Below, piece by piece: positions 35,733 through 43,833 of a DNA stretch of 64,000 nucleotides; position 1 is the first letter of the stretch, and each line of letters opens with the position of its first letter. Position numbers and translations under genes: made by a program. The notes beneath the pieces are model-generated. The model was given only the letters and a program-made list of their open reading frames with translations, made no database searches and was not told the origin of the DNA. Source of the DNA: an uncultured Bacteroidales bacterium (GTDB lineage: Bacteria; Bacteroidota; Bacteroidia; Bacteroidales; Muribaculaceae); the NCBI GenBank assembly GCA_902782465.1, contig CACZNH010000011.1, positions 1-64,000 of the forward strand, written 5' to 3'.

Positions 35733-36320
35733 TTACTTCTTCTCGACCTTGAGCAACTGCACGTCAAAGATAAGCGTGGAGTTGGGCTGGATGGGACCCG
35801 TACCATGGGGGCCGTAGGCAAGGTTAGAGGGAATGAAAAACCTGTATGCTGCACCCTCGCGCATCAGCTGCAGACCTTCGACCCAACCAGGGATGACCTG
35901 GCCAACAGCGAAGGTTGCGGGCTCACCGCGCTCAACACTGCTGTCAAATACGGTGCCGTCAATCAGCTTGCCGGTGTAGTGTACGGTAACTACGTCATTG
36001 GGGCCGGGTTGGAGGCCGTCACCCTCTTTCACGACCTGATACTGCAGACCGCTCTCGGTAACCTTCACGCCCTCGACCTCCTTGTTCTTCTCCAGGAACT
36101 CGCGACCCAGACGCTCGTTCTGCTCGGCGCCCTGCCTCTCAAGATTGGTGAAAAATTCGGTGACTATCTGTTTGGCCTCGTCAAAGGTCATCTTCTGCTC
36201 TGCACCCTCATAGATGGCTCTCAGTCCATCAGCAAAGTCGTTGATATCCAGTTTCTTAATGCCTGATCCGATGAAGTTTCCTCCCATGCTCAAGCCTAAT
36301 GCGTAACTCAGTTTATCCAT
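35733..36320 (-). CDS. FKBP-type peptidyl-prolyl isomerase without signal peptide
   Basis: 195 aa. The protein starts directly with an FKBP_N domain (MDKLSYALGLSMGGNFIGSG, helices to about 85) followed by an FKBP domain (VTVHYTGKLIDGTVFDSSVERGEPATFAVGQVIPGWVEGLQLM). No signal peptide, so it is predicted to be cytoplasmic, unlike its two downstream relatives. The FKBP domain is nearly identical to that of the middle gene, which suggests tandem duplication followed by loss or gain of a lipoprotein signal. It leads the operon. Confidence 0.9.
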   Translation of the reverse strand: MDKLSYALGLSMGGNFIGSGIKKLDINDFADGLRAIYEGAEQKMTFDEAKQIVTEFFTNLERQGAEQNERLGREFLEKNKEVEGVKVTESGLQYQVVKEGDGLQPGPNDVVTVHYTGKLIDGTVFDSSVERGEPATFAVGQVIPGWVEGLQLMREGAAYRFFIPSNLAYGPHGTGPIQPNSTLIFDVQLLKVEKK

Positions 36321-36352
36321 TGAAAAATCTAATATTTTTGTAAAAAACGGTG

Positions 36353-36411
36353 CAAAGATAGTGATTTCCTCGATTAGGGTGTACGTTTTTAGAAAAATTT
36401 TACTATTTTTG
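36353..36411. promoter_or_regulatory. Divergent -7 boxes for the FKBP operon and the sirtuin gene
   Basis: TAtcTTTG on the minus strand (36360-36353), 33 bp before the first FKBP gene, and TAttTTTG on the plus strand (36404-36411), 44 bp before the sirtuin start. Confidence 0.5.
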
Positions 36412-36455
36412 CTTTCACATTATATAAAAGATACGCTAACCAACCAAATAAACCA

Positions 36456-37166
36456 ATGACTATGAGCAAGAAGAAACTAGTGATTTCATCAGGTGCCGGC
36501 ATGAGTGCCGAGAGCGGCTTCAAGACCTTTCGTGATGCCGATGGCTTGTGGGAGAACTATCCCGTGATGGACGTGGCCAGTCACGAGGGGTTCCTGCGTG
36601 ACCCCGAACTCGTCCACAACTTTTACAACATGCTGCGCAAGAAGCTGTTGGATGCCAAGCCCAATGCGGCCCACCTGGGACTGGTAGACTTGGAGAAGGA
36701 CTTCGATGTGAGGGTGATTACCCAGAATGTGGACGACCTGCACGAGCGTGCAGGCAGTTCCAGTGTATTGCACCTGCACGGTGAGTTGATGAAGGTGCGC
36801 TCGCTGCGTCGCGAGGAACGTGAGTACACGCTGCCCTGTGACCAGTTGTCCGACAAGGGACTCGAAACGAGCGTGGATACCCTGGACCCCTATGGCGACC
36901 ATGTCAGGCCACACATCGTGTTCTTTGGAGAGGCTGTGCCCAATATGGAAGCTGCAGCGCGATTGGCACAGGATGCCGATATCTTTGTGGTCATCGGCAC
37001 GACGCTGGTGGTTTATCCTGCTGCTGCCCTCATCCAGTATGTAAGGCGCGGTGTGCCCATTTATTACATCGACCCCAAGCCGGCAGCCGTTCCCGACTGG
37101 GTCCATGTCATCCCCAAGCCCGCAACCCAGGGCGTCGCCGAACTCATCGACATCCTGCGCAAGTAA
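36456..37166 (+). CDS. Sirtuin-type NAD-dependent deacylase lacking the zinc cysteines
   Basis: 236 aa. NAD-binding GAGMSAESGFKTFR (residues about 13-26), TQNVDDLHERAG (about 90-101) and the catalytic histidine in HLHGE are intact, as are the GTTLVVYP and IDPKP strands. The zinc ribbon normally set by four cysteines after HGE is replaced by RREEREYTLPCDQLSDK with only one cysteine. It would remove acyl groups from lysines and make O-acyl-ADP-ribose. ATG 36456 gives MTMSKKK; the ATG at residue 3 is equally possible. Confidence 0.88.
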   Translation: MTMSKKKLVISSGAGMSAESGFKTFRDADGLWENYPVMDVASHEGFLRDPELVHNFYNMLRKKLLDAKPNAAHLGLVDLEKDFDVRVITQNVDDLHERAGSSSVLHLHGELMKVRSLRREEREYTLPCDQLSDKGLETSVDTLDPYGDHVRPHIVFFGEAVPNMEAAARLAQDADIFVVIGTTLVVYPAAALIQYVRRGVPIYYIDPKPAAVPDWVHVIPKPATQGVAELIDILRK

Positions 37167-37235
37167 TGTGATGCTTTCCGTCCTGTTAGTGACGGTGTGG
37201 TAATGTGATGGCTTCCGTCCCATAGGGACGGTGTG

Positions 37236-37874
37236 GGCATAGGCAGGGGTGGAGCGAAGCGGAACCCCTGTGAAATAGGCACTATTCAATTATCAATTAG
37301 CCCCATTGGGGCGACAGAACAACATCTTAAAAATGGCAAATACATACGTCAAAAATGACATACATATCATTTTCCATACCAAGCCTCAAAACACAGATGT
37401 TCTGGATGATGATTTGGTGCGCTTACACCAGTATATAGGCGGGATTGTCAAGGGAGTGGGGGCCTTGCTGATTGAAGTGGGTGGTATGACCGACCATGTA
37501 CATCTGTTGTGTTCGTTGCCCAAGACCATGGCACTAGCTGATTTTGTGAAGAAAATCAAGGCCGAAAGCAGCCGATGGATTAAGACCCTCAATCCTCATT
37601 ATTACAACACTTTCTCTTGGCAAGAGGGCTATGCGGCCTATTCGGTGAGCACGTCAGTTTTGCCCAAGGTCATTGAATACATCCGCAACCAACAGGAACA
37701 CCACAAAATCCGAACTTTTATGGTGAATACAAAGCGTTTCTCAAAGCAAACAATATTGAATTCGATGAGCGCTTTTTGTGATGCTGTCGCCCCGATGGGG
37801 CTAAAATGTGTGGTGTGAATGCCATGGTACAGGGGTTCCGTTCGGCTTCGCCTCACTGCACCCCTGCCTATGCC
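37236..37874. mobile_element. REP-associated IS200/IS605-like element with nested inverted repeats
   Basis: A Y1 transposase gene is enclosed by two layers of inverted repeats. The outer pair (37236-37271 and 37829-37874) shares GGCATAGGCAGGGGT at one edge and GGAACCCCTGT at the other. The inner pair (37299-37317 and 37784-37802) shares 18 of 19 bp with CCCCAT...GGGGCGACAG. Each repeat is itself palindromic, as expected for REP sequences bound by RAYT transposases. Further CCGTCCC hairpins lie just outside (37197-37230 and near 37880-37897). Confidence 0.75.
37333..37818 (+). CDS. Y1 (HUH) transposase, RAYT/IS200-like, frameshifted near its end
   Basis: 161 aa from ATG 37333. The HUH pair is in MTDHVHLLCSLP and the nucleophilic tyrosine in KVIEYIRNQQEHH, so the catalytic core is complete. 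After KIRTF the frame shifts: one T missing from the run at 37716-37719 gives the tail MVNTKRFSKQ..., while restoring a T gives YGEYKAFLKANNIEFDERFL and a TGA at 37779-37781, the usual family ending. Such enzymes cut single-stranded REP hairpins and join them. Consequence of the frameshift is unknown; it may be an old mutation or a sequencing error in a homopolymer. Confidence 0.85.
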   Translation: MANTYVKNDIHIIFHTKPQNTDVLDDDLVRLHQYIGGIVKGVGALLIEVGGMTDHVHLLCSLPKTMALADFVKKIKAESSRWIKTLNPHYYNTFSWQEGYAAYSVSTSVLPKVIEYIRNQQEHHKIRTFMVNTKRFSKQTILNSMSAFCDAVAPMGLKCVV

Positions 37875-37943
37875 CTGGTCGTCCCTGACGGGACTCGATG
37901 ATGCAGCAGGCCTCAATAGTTAAAGGCTCTCTCCTCACTACAC

Positions 37944-37980
37944 TTTAGCGGGGCAAGCGATTGTCGCTTGCCCCGCTAAA
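37944..37980 (-). terminator. Intrinsic terminator after the small lipoprotein gene
   Basis: Perfect 17-bp stem (37944-37960 with 37964-37980) with a 3-nt loop, beginning 1 bp after the stop codon at 37982 on the minus strand. Confidence 0.75.
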
Positions 37981-37981
37981 C

Positions 37982-38338
37982 TTAATCCTTAAACTTGATG
38001 ATGGTGTCTTCGCCCGCTCGCAGCTCGACAACGTCCTTGAATAGCAAGCGTTCGTTCTTTTGACGAATCATGACTTGCCGCAGGCCCTGTTGTGCTCCGT
38101 AGCGCATGCCAACAACCTTGCCGTCGACGATTTGGGCCGTTGACGCCAGAAACGTCTTGTTCAGACCCGAAATGTTGACCCACAGGTCATCATATTGCTT
38201 GCCTGACTCGCTGACGAAAACCAGGAATCCGAACGTGTCGGTCGTGGCATAGTCTTTGGCCAACTTATAGCTGTCGGCATTGCATCCGCCCAAAAACAGG
38301 CAGATGGTTAACAGTAGCAGACTCAGGCACTTTTTCAT
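37982..38338 (-). CDS. Small lipoprotein of unknown function
   Basis: 118 aa. Signal peptide with a canonical lipobox LGGC (C19), then about 99 residues with no family I recognise (SYKLAKDYATTDTFGFLVFVSESGKQYDDLWVNISG). The strand-rich pattern suggests a small beta domain. It lies 23 bp after the threonine dehydrogenase gene on the same strand and may be cotranscribed. Confidence 0.65.
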   Translation of the reverse strand: MKKCLSLLLLTICLFLGGCNADSYKLAKDYATTDTFGFLVFVSESGKQYDDLWVNISGLNKTFLASTAQIVDGKVVGMRYGAQQGLRQVMIRQKNERLLFKDVVELRAGEDTIIKFKD

Positions 38339-38361
38339 TCTAAAAATCTAAAGTCTAAAAA

Positions 38362-39318
38362 CTACTTCATCCCGAATTTGATGCGCAGTTTCTTGATCAT
38401 GTCCACGGTCATGGCATCGAGGTCATACTCGGGCTTCCAGTCCCACTCAACGCGTGCGCAGGTGTCGTCCAGCTTGTTGGGCCAGCTGTCGGCAATACCC
38501 TGGCGCAACGGATCAACGTCATATTCCATCTCAAACTCGGGAATGTACTCCTTGATTTTGTGGTAGATGACCTCGGGGTCGAAGCTCATCGACGCGATGT
38601 TGAACGAGTTGCGGTGTACCAGACGCGACGGGTCGGCCTCCATGATTTCGATGGCAGCGCGCAGGGCGTCGGGCATGTACATCATGTCCATCAGCGTGCC
38701 GGCAGCGATGGGGCAGATGAATTTCTTGCCCTGGACGGCGCTGTAGTAGATATCCACGGCATAGTCGGTCGTGCCACCACCCGGAGGAGTGACATAGCTG
38801 ATGAGGCCGGGGAAGCGCACCGAACGGGTGTCAACACCGAACTTCAGGGCGTAGTAGTTGCTCAGCAATTCGCCGGTGACCTTGGTCACGCCGTACATCG
38901 TGCGGGGCTGCTGGATGGTGTCCTGGGGCGTGCCGTCCTTGGGGGCATTGGGACCGAAGGAACCGATGCTGCTGGGGGTGAACACGGCGCACTTCTTCTC
39001 GCGCGACACTTCCAGCACGTTCATCAGGCCGTCGATGCCGATGTGCCAGGCTAGTTGCGGCTTGTTCTCGGCAACGGCGCTCAGCAGGGCTGCCAGGTTG
39101 TAGATGGTGTCGATGTTGTACTTGTCAACGACAGCGCCGATTTGGGCTGCGTTGGTGATGTCGACGATTTCAGCGGGGCCGCTCTCGAGCAATTCTCCCT
39201 TGGGCTCAGCGCCAGGGATGTAGCCAGCAACGACATTACCTGTGTAGATGCCTCTCAACTTCATAGTCAGCTCCGAACCGATTTGTCCTGTCGAGCCGAT
39301 AATCAGGATATTTTTCAT
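38362..39318 (-). CDS. L-threonine 3-dehydrogenase, SDR/epimerase type
   Basis: 318 aa cytoplasmic enzyme with Rossmann motif GSTGQIGSEL (8-17) and catalytic YGVTK (Y/K pair near 144-148). The SSIGSFGPNAPK, VRFPGLISYVTPPGGGTTDYAVDIYY and CPIAAGTLMDMMYMPDALRA stretches are typical of bacterial SDR-type threonine dehydrogenases, which oxidise L-threonine to 2-amino-3-ketobutyrate with NAD. A generic UDP-sugar epimerase annotation is common for this family but fits less well. A promoter-like pair lies about 110 bp upstream. Confidence 0.88.
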   Translation of the reverse strand: MKNILIIGSTGQIGSELTMKLRGIYTGNVVAGYIPGAEPKGELLESGPAEIVDITNAAQIGAVVDKYNIDTIYNLAALLSAVAENKPQLAWHIGIDGLMNVLEVSREKKCAVFTPSSIGSFGPNAPKDGTPQDTIQQPRTMYGVTKVTGELLSNYYALKFGVDTRSVRFPGLISYVTPPGGGTTDYAVDIYYSAVQGKKFICPIAAGTLMDMMYMPDALRAAIEIMEADPSRLVHRNSFNIASMSFDPEVIYHKIKEYIPEFEMEYDVDPLRQGIADSWPNKLDDTCARVEWDWKPEYDLDAMTVDMIKKLRIKFGMK

Positions 39319-39428
39319 TGCAGTTTCTAAGTTTTATGTTTAGGTTTATGTCTTCAGTTTTCAGTTCTTAGCTATAGCCTAAAAGCTAACGCCTCAAGCC
39401 TCAAAGCTAATCAAGCCACAAAAATACA

Positions 39429-39463
39429 CAAATTTATTAGAAATAGTACTAGCGAGGTGCAAA
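39429..39463 (-). promoter_or_regulatory. Possible promoter of the threonine dehydrogenase gene
   Basis: On the minus strand TTTG (39463-39460), a 23-bp spacer and TAaaTTTG (39436-39429). The spacer is longer than usual. The leader to 39318 would be about 105 nt. Confidence 0.4.
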
Positions 39464-39466
39464 AAA

Positions 39467-40282
39467 TTACGGCTCGACCCTGAAATCGCTCAATTTGGGG
39501 CCGCTCTCGGTCATGGTGACGGCGGCGCTGATGGTGGGCATGTCCTCGTAGTGCAGCACCTTGCCCACGACAAAATTCACGCCTGGTGTGACGAGAACCC
39601 TTATCGGACCCTCGATGCTGTAGTCTATCTGTTCGCCCACATAGATGGCATCGTCCATGAATCCGCCCATGTCCTCGATGTGGTTGGTCACGGTGGTCAG
39701 CGGTTCACCGTCGATGTAGAACGTGATGTCTTGGCCGTCAATGCTGTAGGTGAGCGCATCGAGCCAGGCCTGCTGCATCTCGTAGGGTTCGATGGAGTTG
39801 GTGATGGTGGCATAACCGTCGTCGTCAAAGCGCAGCATATATACTCGCCCGATGTTGATGCCGGTGCCTTCGGCTTGACTGCCAAGGATTAGCAGTTCGC
39901 CCGTGGCAGCATCATAGTGTGCGCGAGGCATACGGCCGTGTTGCATGTGGGGCAGGGCGGTCTTCACGTCACCCTTGGCAACCACGATGCCGTGGCCCTC
40001 GCTGGATATGGAATCGTTGCACTTCAACAGGCTCCACACGCTCACGCCGGTCGCCTTGTCCTCCATCAGCGTCTCGTAGCGGTCGTCGATAGTGACATGC
40101 TTCATCAGGTCCTCTACTGCTTGCGATGCGTCATCGGGTATAACGGCCTCATCCATCGTTCCGTTCACAGGGTGCTGGACAGCGGCGCTCAGGCTCTTGC
40201 CCTTGCATCCACTCATCATGCCGCACACTGCAATCACTGCGGCGACCATCAACCATTTTTTCATCTCTTTCATCGTCATCAT
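39467..40282 (-). CDS. Lipoprotein of unknown function
   Basis: 271 aa. Signal peptide with lipobox MMSGC. The mature part has repeated short strand patterns (GELLILGSQAEGTGINIGRVYMLRFDDDGYATI, ITFYIDGEPLTTVTNH) that look like a beta-propeller or beta-sandwich fragment but match no family I recognise. ATG 40282 gives MMTMKEMKKWLMV; the downstream ATG that begins MKKWLM gives a more usual signal peptide. Single gene. Confidence 0.65.
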   Translation of the reverse strand: MMTMKEMKKWLMVAAVIAVCGMMSGCKGKSLSAAVQHPVNGTMDEAVIPDDASQAVEDLMKHVTIDDRYETLMEDKATGVSVWSLLKCNDSISSEGHGIVVAKGDVKTALPHMQHGRMPRAHYDAATGELLILGSQAEGTGINIGRVYMLRFDDDGYATITNSIEPYEMQQAWLDALTYSIDGQDITFYIDGEPLTTVTNHIEDMGGFMDDAIYVGEQIDYSIEGPIRVLVTPGVNFVVGKVLHYEDMPTISAAVTMTESGPKLSDFRVEP

Positions 40283-40300
40283 TTGATTTATAGAATTGGT

Positions 40301-40606
40301 TTAATAGATTGGTTTGACAACTTCAACGCGTAAACCTAAGGCAGCGATGAAACGATAAAACATGCCGACGCTGGGAGTGATGATACCATTTTCTACTTTG
40401 GAAATGTAGGATTTGGTTGTATTGGTACGTCGAGCCAATTCGGCTTGGGTTACCTTTGCCTCTTTGCGAGCATCCTGAAGGATTTGGCCAGAGTAGAATG
40501 AGTATGCATCCTCTTCGGCTTTTGCCCTTTCGGGTGTTCCTTCTTTACCAAATTTGGCATCAAGTACCAAGTCATAATCAACGATTTTATGATTGTTTGT
40601 CTGCAT
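40301..40606 (-). CDS. XRE-family antitoxin (HigA-like)
   Basis: 101 aa. N-terminal 40 residues are charged. A helix-turn-helix of the XRE type spans about 44-95 (ILQDARKEAKVTQAELARRTNTTKSYISKVENGIITPSVGMFYRFIAALG). It overlaps the 3' end of the toxin gene by 20 bp. In such HigBA-type systems the antitoxin neutralises the RNase and represses the operon by binding a palindrome at the promoter; one is visible at 40936-40963. Confidence 0.88.
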   Translation of the reverse strand: MQTNNHKIVDYDLVLDAKFGKEGTPERAKAEEDAYSFYSGQILQDARKEAKVTQAELARRTNTTKSYISKVENGIITPSVGMFYRFIAALGLRVEVVKPIY

Positions 40607-40922
40607 AATAAGCCTCCTTTATCTTTATTGCTTTTTCAATTTCGTTATTAGGCGTTTTCTGAGTCTTTTTCTGGAATCCATTAAATAATAACACGACAAT
40701 CTGGCCATCATCAAAGATGAAAAATACTCTAAAAATTTTTCCAGCATATTCCGTTCTTAGTTCATAAATACCATTACATATTAGTTTGACGAATTTCTTG
40801 GGTAGTCGTTCTTGCGTTTTCAAGAGAAGCAATCCATATTGGATTTTCTCTTGTTCTTTCTCTTTCAACGTGGCCATGAATGACTCAAAGTAACCACCAT
40901 ATGTTAGTATTTTGCGCGCCAT
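40587..40922 (-). CDS. RelE/HigB-type toxin (Gp49-like)
   Basis: 111 aa. Matches the phage-derived Gp49-like/HigB toxin family: YELRTEYAGKIFRVFFIFDDGQIVVLLFNGFQKKTQKTPNNEIEKA, where the FxKKTQKTP..EI.KA stretch is the signature. Such toxins cleave mRNA at the ribosome. Toxin-first gene order is the HigBA arrangement. The -7 box stands only 4 bp before the ATG, so the mRNA may be leaderless or nearly so. Confidence 0.88.
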   Translation of the reverse strand: MARKILTYGGYFESFMATLKEKEQEKIQYGLLLLKTQERLPKKFVKLICNGIYELRTEYAGKIFRVFFIFDDGQIVVLLFNGFQKKTQKTPNNEIEKAIKIKEAYYADKQS

Positions 40923-40926
40923 GGTG

Positions 40927-40963
40927 CAAAATTACAATAAGTTGTCAAATCTTGCAACTTATT
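40927..40963 (-). promoter_or_regulatory. Toxin-antitoxin promoter and operator
   Basis: TAatTTTG on the minus strand (40934-40927) is overlapped closely upstream by a 9-bp inverted repeat AATAAGTTG/CAACTTATT (40936-40944 and 40955-40963). Its position suits autorepression by the antitoxin. Confidence 0.6.
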
Positions 40964-41079
40964 ATTGAAAAAAATGCGGCTATAATCGCAAGAGCCAATT
41001 GAACAGCCACGACTGTAACCGCAAGAGAAATGAATTGTATACTGTAGTGAAGTGTTTTTTCTGCTGTCTTATCGGTGGG

Positions 41080-43764
41080 TTATTCTTTCTTCTTGGCATC
41101 GAGGTGGTAGGTGAACGAGATGCCGATGTAGTGGTGCAGGGTATCCTGCCATTCGTTGGTCTGCTGATAGGCCGTCTGGCTGCTCCAGCGATAGTCGTCC
41201 TGGTTGAGGATGTCCTCGGCAAAGAGCCTGACTTGACCTTTGTTCTTCAAGATTTTCCAAGTGATAGAGGCGCCCCAGAGCAGGCTGTTGCGGTTCATCC
41301 CGCTGGAGATATAGCCGCGCCGCATATACTCGGTGAGTCCTGTGGTGAACACAAAGTTGCGGTAGTTGGCTTCAAACTCCATGCCGTAATTGTTGTTCCA
41401 CAGGGTAGTGTTCTGGCTTTGCGACTGAGAGAAACGCAAGCGGTCGGCATTGAGTTCGGCAAAGACACCTGCCTTAATCCAGTTGTGGTCAAACGACACG
41501 GTCAGTTTGTCCTTGGGGTGCACGCTAGTCTGGCGGTTGAGGATGCGCTCGTCGTGAGAGGGCAGCATGGTCAGGAAACCGTAGTATTTGCCACCAGTCA
41601 CCTTCAGGTCATTCTGAAGGCGGAAGTAGTTGCCCAGGCCATGGTCGTAGTTGAGATTCACTTCCCACGTGCGGCTGCCGGGCACCGACTCGGGACGGCT
41701 GGTATAGACGTTTGTCGCTGGGTCATAACTGAGCGCCGTGATGTTGCTATGGTCTGACGTGCTGTATTTGGCGTTGAAGCCGATGGACAGTTGCCTGTTG
41801 GTTATTACGGCCTTGTAGGCCAACTGAAACTCGTTAGTGTGGCTGTCCTTCAAGTCGGGATTACCTTCGGAAATGAACAAGGGATCACTCAAGTCACGAT
41901 AGCCGATGGTCTGCAGCAGCTCGGGACGCGTGGTTTTATAACTGTAATTCAACTCAACATTCATGCTGCTGTTCACCTTCCACGAGACCTTGAGCGCCGG
42001 CTCGACCTTGAAACGGTTCCTGACGGCCGTCGTGTCAAGCAGCGCACGGGTGTAGTCCTGATGCTCACGTGCCCAATTCAAGACCGCACTGGGTAGCAGT
42101 TGCACCTGGCCGATGTTGAATGTCGAGCCAGCAGTGACGGTGTGGATGGTGCTGTGGTAGCGGTTTCTGAACGAGTTGGCGGCATCGGCCATGCCGTTGG
42201 TGGAGAATTCACGGTCTGTCCGAATGTTGTTATAGTCCAATTGATAGTCCATATTGAGCATCCACTGCTTGGTGAGCCAGTGCTGATAGGTCATGCTGCC
42301 GTTTAATCCGAACTTTGATGAAGGCTCAATGGCATATTGGCTGAGCATCGATGAGTAGTCGCTCTGATAGTCGCTGATGGCGCGCTCGGTCCACTGCTTG
42401 CTCTTGCTGTCGGCATAATTCAGCCTTCCTGCAATTTTGAGGGAACCATCCCTGAAAAAATGCGTCCAATCTCCGGTAGTGATGAGTTTGGTTTCGTGAC
42501 CGCGGTTGAGCGTATTGACATGTTGACTGACTGTGGGAGTATAGCCGTTGCCTGAATCGACCGATTGCTCTATCTGGCGTCTGTTGATGGAACGGTTGTT
42601 GTCGTATTCGAGTTGTGCCCACAGGAAAAACATGTTGGTCGTGTCGGGTCTCCATCGCATCATGCCCAGGATTGTCGGGTTCAATGAGTGGCTACGGTCA
42701 AAGCCCGTCGTCTTGTTGTAACTCTGTGCTTCGCCAGGGAAGTAATTCTCGGTTTCCTTTCCCGAATTTTTCCACCTGTCATCATGCGCCAGTCCACCAC
42801 TGATGCTGTAGTAACTTTTCAATGGCTTATTGCCCTGCTCACGGCTCCAGTTGTGCTGGTATCCGCCCGAAATGCCCTGCTCTTGGCCTAAACCGAAACC
42901 TGAACTCATCGTGTATTGGCCCTTGTATCGCCTGTGGCGTTTGGCCACATTATTGGCGTCACCGAATACCATGACCGGGTCATTCTTGGAGAGACGGTTC
43001 AATTGCACATCTGCTTCGTAGTGGTCGCGGGTCCTGTAGCCTGCGGTGGCGTCACCATACCAGCGGTCGAGGAATCCTGGCTTGATGGTCAGGTCTAGCA
43101 CCATGTCCTCTCCGCCGTCGTCCTTACCCGTATGCTCCTTGAGTTCCGATGATTTGTTGTAGGCTTTGATGTTTTGCACCGCTTCGGCAGGCAGTTGGCT
43201 CACCAGGTCATTGCCGCCAAAGAGGCTCTCGCCGCCCATCGTCAGTCGGATGGGTTTGCCGTTCCACCAGAGTTTGCCGTTAGCATCCACCTCAACACCA
43301 GGCAATTGCTTGATGAGTTCGTCGAGGCGTGCGCCTTCTTGCAGCCTGAAGGCCGACGGGTTGAACACGATGGTGTCGCCGTGCATGGTGAACCGTTTTG
43401 CATGGCCCGTGACCTCGACCATCTGCAGCATCTGTGAGGACATTTTCAGCTCGATGGCGCCGATGTTGAGCGTATCTTTGCGGCTGTCGGACAGCGCCAT
43501 CACGTTTTTCTTCTTGCTGTAATAACCCAGCATGGAGACTTCCAGCTCGACACGGCCATCGGTAAAGAACGTGAACCGGCCCAGCGAGTCGGCAATCACG
43601 GTGCTGCCCGAATAGCTGGTTTCATTGATTTGCTTCATATACTGAACCGTTGCGCCGGGCAAGGTCTCCTTGGTGTCAGCGTCGATAACGCGACCGCTGA
43701 TGATATCGGCTTTGATGAATAAAACACTGAAAACCAATAAAATAGTTGCAATAAGGTATTTCAC
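41080..43764 (-). CDS. Outer-membrane beta-barrel receptor (TonB-dependent receptor-like)
   Basis: 894 aa. Signal peptide about 1-19, a carboxypeptidase-regulatory-like domain (about 20-105: ISGRVIDADTKETLPGATVQYMK), a plug (about 115-215: RLDELIKQLPGVEVDANGKLWWNGKPI, the FxLxEGxxLxELIKxLPGVEV pattern) and an outer-membrane beta-barrel of the OMP_b-brl type to the C-terminus. No SusD partner. It is the last gene of the ECF sigma factor unit (69-bp gap from the 43834-44877 gene), so it is probably the receptor or target of that signalling pathway. Ligand unknown. Confidence 0.88.
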   Translation of the reverse strand: MKYLIATILLVFSVLFIKADIISGRVIDADTKETLPGATVQYMKQINETSYSGSTVIADSLGRFTFFTDGRVELEVSMLGYYSKKKNVMALSDSRKDTLNIGAIELKMSSQMLQMVEVTGHAKRFTMHGDTIVFNPSAFRLQEGARLDELIKQLPGVEVDANGKLWWNGKPIRLTMGGESLFGGNDLVSQLPAEAVQNIKAYNKSSELKEHTGKDDGGEDMVLDLTIKPGFLDRWYGDATAGYRTRDHYEADVQLNRLSKNDPVMVFGDANNVAKRHRRYKGQYTMSSGFGLGQEQGISGGYQHNWSREQGNKPLKSYYSISGGLAHDDRWKNSGKETENYFPGEAQSYNKTTGFDRSHSLNPTILGMMRWRPDTTNMFFLWAQLEYDNNRSINRRQIEQSVDSGNGYTPTVSQHVNTLNRGHETKLITTGDWTHFFRDGSLKIAGRLNYADSKSKQWTERAISDYQSDYSSMLSQYAIEPSSKFGLNGSMTYQHWLTKQWMLNMDYQLDYNNIRTDREFSTNGMADAANSFRNRYHSTIHTVTAGSTFNIGQVQLLPSAVLNWAREHQDYTRALLDTTAVRNRFKVEPALKVSWKVNSSMNVELNYSYKTTRPELLQTIGYRDLSDPLFISEGNPDLKDSHTNEFQLAYKAVITNRQLSIGFNAKYSTSDHSNITALSYDPATNVYTSRPESVPGSRTWEVNLNYDHGLGNYFRLQNDLKVTGGKYYGFLTMLPSHDERILNRQTSVHPKDKLTVSFDHNWIKAGVFAELNADRLRFSQSQSQNTTLWNNNYGMEFEANYRNFVFTTGLTEYMRRGYISSGMNRNSLLWGASITWKILKNKGQVRLFAEDILNQDDYRWSSQTAYQQTNEWQDTLHHYIGISFTYHLDAKKKE

Positions 43765-43833
43765 GATAGGGTATAGTTATGGCTGTTTCATGCAATGTTT
43801 TACATGAAACGGTAGGTTAAACTTTAGTCAATT

